DNA of 64,000 bases. Source: Solicoccozyma terricola (lineage: Eukaryota > Basidiomycota > Tremellomycetes > Filobasidiales > Piskurozymaceae). The position numbers and the translations under genes are program-made. The notes under the pieces were generated by a model. The model was not told where the DNA came from. It did not search any database and saw only the letters and a list, made by a program, of their open reading frames with translations. This document shows positions 55,589 to 64,000 of the stretch, piece after piece. The stretch spans positions 191,126 to 255,125 of the forward strand of contig BCLD01000006.1 in assembly GCA_001600875.1 (NCBI GenBank), read 5' to 3'. Each line of letters begins with the position of its first letter. Position 1 is the stretch's first letter.

Positions 55589-57468
55589 ATGAGCACAAGC
55601 GTGGTTCAAGTCGCAGAAGGCGGCGTTACTTTCAAATTCTACTACCCCGATACGACCACCACCACCACCACCCCTTCTTCTCCATCTCCTACTGAAGATC
55701 CAGATGTAACCACACGAAGATTAACTACTGGTCCTTATCATCAAGCAGCTGCATCTCAATCTCCACATGAATCGATGACGACGACGATGCCGACGTCGAT
55801 GCCGACGACGTTGGCTTCGGATAGTGATAATACTTTATCGGCATCAGGATATGTACCTGGTGTGGTGTTCTCAGAATACGTCCTCAATAGTACAACGACT
55901 ACGGTTCAAACGAATATATTGAAGACTAATATCAGTTCTGTTAACAATAACGATTCGGATATCGTGTAAGTCAAGTCGAGAAGAGATGGGATGACGAACA
56001 TAAAACCCACCAAAAAGAAACCAAAAAATACTGATCTCCGGTTCGGGTTTATTCCTCGCTATTTAGTTCTCGGCCTGTTGATATAGCAGGAATAATGATC
56101 GGTGTCGTGGTTTTTATCGTATTAACAGTACTAGGAGGCTTCTTCTATCGACGAAGAAGACAACGAATGAGAAGAAATGGTGTGATTCTTGAAAAACAAT
56201 CAAGACGTGGTGCGTCGGGATCCACATCTATTGATATCGATATGCATTCTCCGAATGGAACACTACCGAGGAGTGGAACTTTTTCAAGCAGAAATGAGGG
56301 TCAACCGTTCGATTTGACAGAGATCGTTACCAGTTTTCCATCAACAATGGATCTTACATCGCCTGGCAGCGGCGGCGGCGGCGGAACAATTTCATCGCAT
56401 GGTGGAACTGGTACATGGCAATCTTTATCATCTTTACATCTATTAGGTACCGCTGGTGGAGCCGATTCTCGAGGTACATCAATACGTCCAACACTTCAAG
56501 GAACCATGTCCACTATGGGTGCTCATCCGTTGTTGATGGAGGAGAGCGATGCTTCTATTTCGCTTGTTGGTGGAGAGATTACACCATTCCCGTTCGCGAG
56601 TGCTCCTCCGTATTCACTCGAAGTTACTCCACGACTTGATCCAGCCGGCGGACTCGTGGATATGGATATTGACGGACATCCAATCGATCATTTGATATTA
56701 CCACCGCCACCTGCATACACTTTACCAGGTAACATTCACGGTCGATTAGAACAACATGATCGACCATTATCACGGAGTACAATTAGAGCTTCGATATATT
56801 CATCTGAAGTAGACGAGGATGATGCTTTGGCTGTTGATGGATCATCACTCGCTCGAACGCTTACCACCGAGAGCAGTGATGGGACTATCATCTCGGATTG
56901 GACAGAAAGCGGTGCATCGCCATCTGCGCGTCATCACGCGGCTAGGAGGGCAATTACTCCTTTTGCTTGGGGGAGTAGACCACTTACTCGGTTGACGAAT
57001 GAGGAACGTGGTGCGGTACGTGTGCGGACGTCAGTGGAGAGTTTGGAATTGACTAGGCGTGGGGAACGTGAGGTCGATGCGGGGGAGCAACAGAGCATTA
57101 GTCGTGGGTTGAGTAATGTTGGGTCGACAGGAGAACAGAGGACAGAAGATACTATGATCAGTAGTACTTCGCAAAGTCCATCTACTCTCTTCGGGACGCA
57201 AGCAGGAGAATCGACAGGATACACATCTGCAACTTCCGCTATTCCAACCGATCCATCTTATCCCGCCGGTATCAACCCCGACCCATTCGCGGACCCTCAG
57301 TCCCGGGACGTCGACCGGAACGTCGCACACACGAAACCACCCAACGCTCCTATCGTACGCTGGTCGTCACGATCGTCAACGCGGTCCACCGGGACGAGTG
57401 CGAGGTCGTTCATCGCAGGTGATGATGCTAGTTCGGATATTTTACCGTTGGGAAATAGGTGGCAATGA
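55589..57468 (+). CDS. Single-pass membrane protein with PPxY motif, unrecognised family
   Basis: Exon 1 (55589-55966) encodes MSTSVVQVAEGGVTFKFYYP and a Thr/Ser-rich segment with YVPGVVFSEYVLNSTTTTVQ. Exon 2 (about 56067-57468) starts SRPVDIAG, then one helix (IMIGVVVFIVLTVLGGFFY) followed by RRRRQRMRRNG, and a tail of about 430 residues that is Ser/Gly/Pro-rich. The tail holds LPPPPAYTLPG, which contains the PPxY motif PPAY, and many SP/TP sites. No N-terminal signal peptide is evident, so the helix would act as a reverse signal anchor (N out, C in). The layout parallels the protein at 1279-3852, although the ectodomains are not similar by eye. A role as a small wall or membrane sensor is possible but unproven. 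Confidence 0.75.
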
Positions 57469-57708
57469 AGGATTGAAAGGGGGTTGTCGTCAAGAGAGGT
57501 TGTACATTTGTTGGTTTACCGCATGTTTTACTGTATATATATGGTACATTGGGGGTATACACCCAAAACGTTGTATAAGAGTACATCTACTGGTTGACAC
57601 GTCGTATCTTATGCTTCTAACGATAAATCAAAGTCAGGTCGTCTCATCTCGTCAAACGGCGCTGCACAGCCGCCTCCAACATTCTTTCTCTTCCAACATT
57701 CCATCATA

Positions 57709-58648
57709 TCACATCACTTTCAATTCAATATCCTCATCCTTTTTAATCTTCCCATTCTCTCCTCTCCCTCTCCTCCTCACTTTCGCAACATCACCTCTCC
57801 TCGCTCTCCTCCTCTCCGCCTTCAAATTCCTCCAAAGAAGTGTGAAAAACCCTACCCATATCCCAACAGGTGGAATTATCCACTCAACGAATCCCCATCC
57901 TTTCGTCGCTATTCTCCATTTCCGGATAAGCGACTCGATTTGAATTTCTAAATCGACGGGTGTTCCTGAATTATCGATGACGGTGTCGGCGTAGGGGAGT
58001 TTGGAAGTGAGTGGGAGTTGGGAAGATATTCGGGATCGTGCCGCGGTGGGTGTGAGTGGAGGGTCAGATGGGTTGAGTTGGGGTCGGGCGAGGAGTCGAG
58101 AGAGTTGGCATGCTTCGTTGCTATGTAGGGGGGTGGGGTGGATGAGTTAGGGAAGTCATGTGTCGGACGGACGGGTTCGGTGAGGGAATGCGCGGAATGC
58201 GGGGGAGGGAATGGCAAGTACGGTACCAACCACTCACACATAAACCACCACCACCCACCCACACCATCTCCATAATCCCGTCTCAATCAACAACGGAACA
58301 TCAACCACCACAACTTTCTCGCCCTTTATCCAATTCCTAAACAACTGCCGTACCATCTCCTTCCTAACCGCGGGATGTACGATCCCATTCAACACCTTTC
58401 TCTCATTCTCATCATTGAATACTATACTTCCAAGCTTTGCGCGATCCAACGTAGGTCCATCCGAGGTGTGTACAACGACGGATGTACCGAAGTGAGCTAC
58501 GATGGATTGATAGCCTTGTGATCCTGGAGCGACGACGATGCGAGCGAGATGGTCTGCGTCGATGATGGGGATGTGATGTGATGCGAGGAGGGACGAGACT
58601 GTTGATTTGCCTGATGCTATTCCGCCTGTGAGCCCTACGACGAGCATG
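57709..58648 (-). CDS. CAB5: Dephospho-CoA kinase with C-terminal membrane anchor
   Basis: This enzyme phosphorylates the 3'-OH of dephospho-CoA, the last step of coenzyme A synthesis. Exon 1 from the ATG at 58648: MLVVGLTGGIASGKSTVSSL (P-loop GGIASGKST), IIDADHLARIVVAPGSQGY, FNDENERKVLNGIVHPAVRK and KVVVVDVPLLIETGLWRW, all CoaE signatures. After one intron (about 58130-58250) exon 2 reads NEACQLSRLLARPQLNPSDP, SQLPLTSKLPYADTVIDNSG and then a hydrophobic segment WIIPPVGIWVGFFTLLW followed by a very basic tail (AERRRARRGDVAKVRRRGRG). A C-terminal helix of this kind occurs in fungal and animal monofunctional enzymes and fits mitochondrial or ER membrane attachment. Confidence 0.9.
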
Positions 58649-59353
58649 TTGAGGGGGTATGGTGTGGTGGGGTGGTGGATGGCCGCTGTATGCCCCTCCC
58701 CCCCTCGCACCTCCAACCCCATCCCCCCCGTTGTATAATGACGTGTCATCTTCGCCTCAACCCCCCGCCCGGCATAATGACGTGTCAGTCCCTCCGTGAG
58801 ACGTGGGCCCACGCGTATCGACAACGATCAACCCCTACCTCCATCGTCCACACCCCCGTACCCAACCAGTCATCCACCACCACCACACGCCCCATCCCAA
58901 CCGACCTTCACACTCCCCATACCTCCTACTCGCCACAGAAACACACTGCTTCCCGCCTTTCCATTGATATTGCACTCCCAATCGCGGTGCCGCTTTCCCC
59001 GCTTTTTCCCTTTTTTGCTGTGCTGATTAGCAGCCAGCTTCGTCTGGAACTACCGTTTCCTAACTTGGAACTGCACTGCGGATCAAATTCTAGGTTGTCA
59101 AACACAGCTTTGGTAACGGCGACCAAAGACAAATAGGAAGGGTAATCTCTGCCAAGCCTCAGAGATAGGTTAAAAGAAAGGGTGATCAGCCGGATTACTT
59201 CCCGTTTTGCCAATACGACTCTTGGCGGGCGCTTCTCAGACGATCAACCAAATCGCGTTTTACACCGTGTTTGGCCGACTTTTGATCTTTTTCTCTTGTC
59301 GTCTTTACTACGTGGGGTAATCGATCAACGATAGCAAGGGTTTACTCTACGTC
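58649..59353. other. divergent intergenic region CAB5 / PKC1
   Basis: 705 bp with no domain-bearing frame. An ATAATGACGTGTCA sequence appears twice (about 58735-58750 and 58773-58788); the TGACGTGTCA core resembles a bZIP (CRE/ATF-like) site in direct repeat. Both flanking promoters should be here. Confidence 0.5.
58735..58788 (+). promoter_or_regulatory. Two copies of ATAATGACGTGTCA
   Basis: Identical 14-bp copies spaced by 38 bp centre to centre in the CAB5/PKC1 divergent region, ~90-140 bp before the CAB5 start. TGACGT is a CRE/ATF half-site core, so a bZIP factor may bind. Inference from motif only. Confidence 0.45.
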
Positions 59354-63636
<4,283 letters not shown>

Positions 63637-63734
63637 GAATTAAGTCTGGCGGTTTACGCCTTTAGAATAGCAAGAAACGAGAAACGATTTGTATAAAGAA
63701 CCTTCCCACGATGCAAATGAAACGCTTACACGCA

Positions 63735-64000
63735 TCAAGAGAGGTTGATAGTAGTCCAGTCAATTGAAGCATGGTTTTCAGCGTTGTGCTTCGGAGTAAC
63801 CTTGCTTAAGTTGATTAGGTGACGGAGGGTAGGCCGACCATGTGGACAGTTCCAAGGCTGGTCAAGTTTACCAAGATGTTGAACGACCTAAAATGCAACC
63901 TTGCTCGTCAGTCACTGATATCTGCGATGGGGTGTGTTTGGCTGAACTCACCTGCAACATCTGCGCCGTCGCCAAGGGTTTCCCAAACATCACGCTCTTC
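63735..64000 (-). CDS. PMS1: Mismatch-repair protein Pms1 (PMS2-type), 3' end only
   Basis: Two exons enter from the right edge. The first (64000-63952) encodes SVMFGKPLATAQMLQ. After an intron (63888-63951) the last exon (63887-63735) reads VVQHLGKLDQPWNCPHGRPT then LRHLINLSKVTPKHNAENHA and ends at TGA 63735-63737. The CPHGRP motif is part of the C-terminal zinc/endonuclease site of MutL-alpha, and HLxxLDQPWNCPHGRPT is diagnostic of Pms1/PMS2. The protein nicks the daughter strand during mismatch repair. It is convergent with PKC1, with under 100 bp between stops. Confidence 0.9.

Noticed and set aside
57398..57943. Plus-strand frame of 181 codons after the membrane protein
   Set aside because: It overlaps the 3' exon of dephospho-CoA kinase on the other strand, which has clear family sequence.

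Overview
The window is nuclear DNA of an intron-rich basidiomycete fungus, most likely a tremellomycete relative of Cryptococcus. Almost every gene is split by introns of about 50-120 nt with GTGAGT-like donors and CTGAC/CTAAC-like branch sites. It carries a stealth-type phosphotransferase resembling cryptococcal xylosylphosphotransferase Xpt1, a CFEM-like secreted protein, a PalI/SUR7 protein and an OPT transporter. The species is not identifiable from the sequence alone. The sequence looks like a draft: single Ns sit beside long C or G runs.

Layout. 1-443 holds the 5' end of an unknown gene (-). 1279-3852 is a single-pass cell-surface protein with a duplicated ectodomain (+). 4427-6675 is a ferroportin-family iron exporter (-), divergent from EME1 (6941-9504, +). 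9971-13595 is the EF-hand mitochondrial aspartate/glutamate carrier (+). 13790-14585 is a CFEM-like secreted protein (-), 15104-18033 the Xpt1-like enzyme (-) and 18789-22309 an alpha-arrestin (-). A 1.9-kb gene-free stretch precedes an MFS transporter (24251-26394, +). Then come a small unknown gene (26642-27216, +), an alpha/beta-hydrolase-fold gene (27873-30067, +) and HSP90 (30721-33321, +) with a heat-shock element.

The second half has a Rab18-like GTPase (33742-35030, +), LTO1 (35465-36181, -), and a continuous reading frame joining a DENND11/LCHN-like protein to dihydrofolate synthase (36475-39734, +). Two unrecognised genes follow (39923-41917 and 42377-44361, +). Next are a PalI/SUR7-like membrane protein (44619-45886, +), an OPT transporter (46105-49799, +), GIR2 (49840-50890, -), SUB2 (51233-54139, -), a second single-pass protein (55589-57468, +), dephospho-CoA kinase (57709-58648, -), PKC1 (59354-63636, +) and the 3' end of PMS1 (63735-64000, -).

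The genes are a normal housekeeping mix with no sign of a mobile island or secondary-metabolite cluster. Loose themes are iron and Fe-S handling (ferroportin, LTO1), the cell surface and its signalling (Xpt1-like, CFEM, PalI-like, PKC1), and ubiquitin-linked membrane trafficking (alpha-arrestin plus two membrane proteins with PPxY motifs). The most unusual points are the DENN-dihydrofolate synthase reading frame, an HSP90 ending in MEELD instead of MEEVD, several microexons (down to 8 nt), C tracts repeatedly placed in introns, and large or non-canonical introns in SUB2. Exon structures were inferred by eye from splice signals, reading-frame continuity and family similarity; gene boundaries are therefore more reliable than individual junctions.
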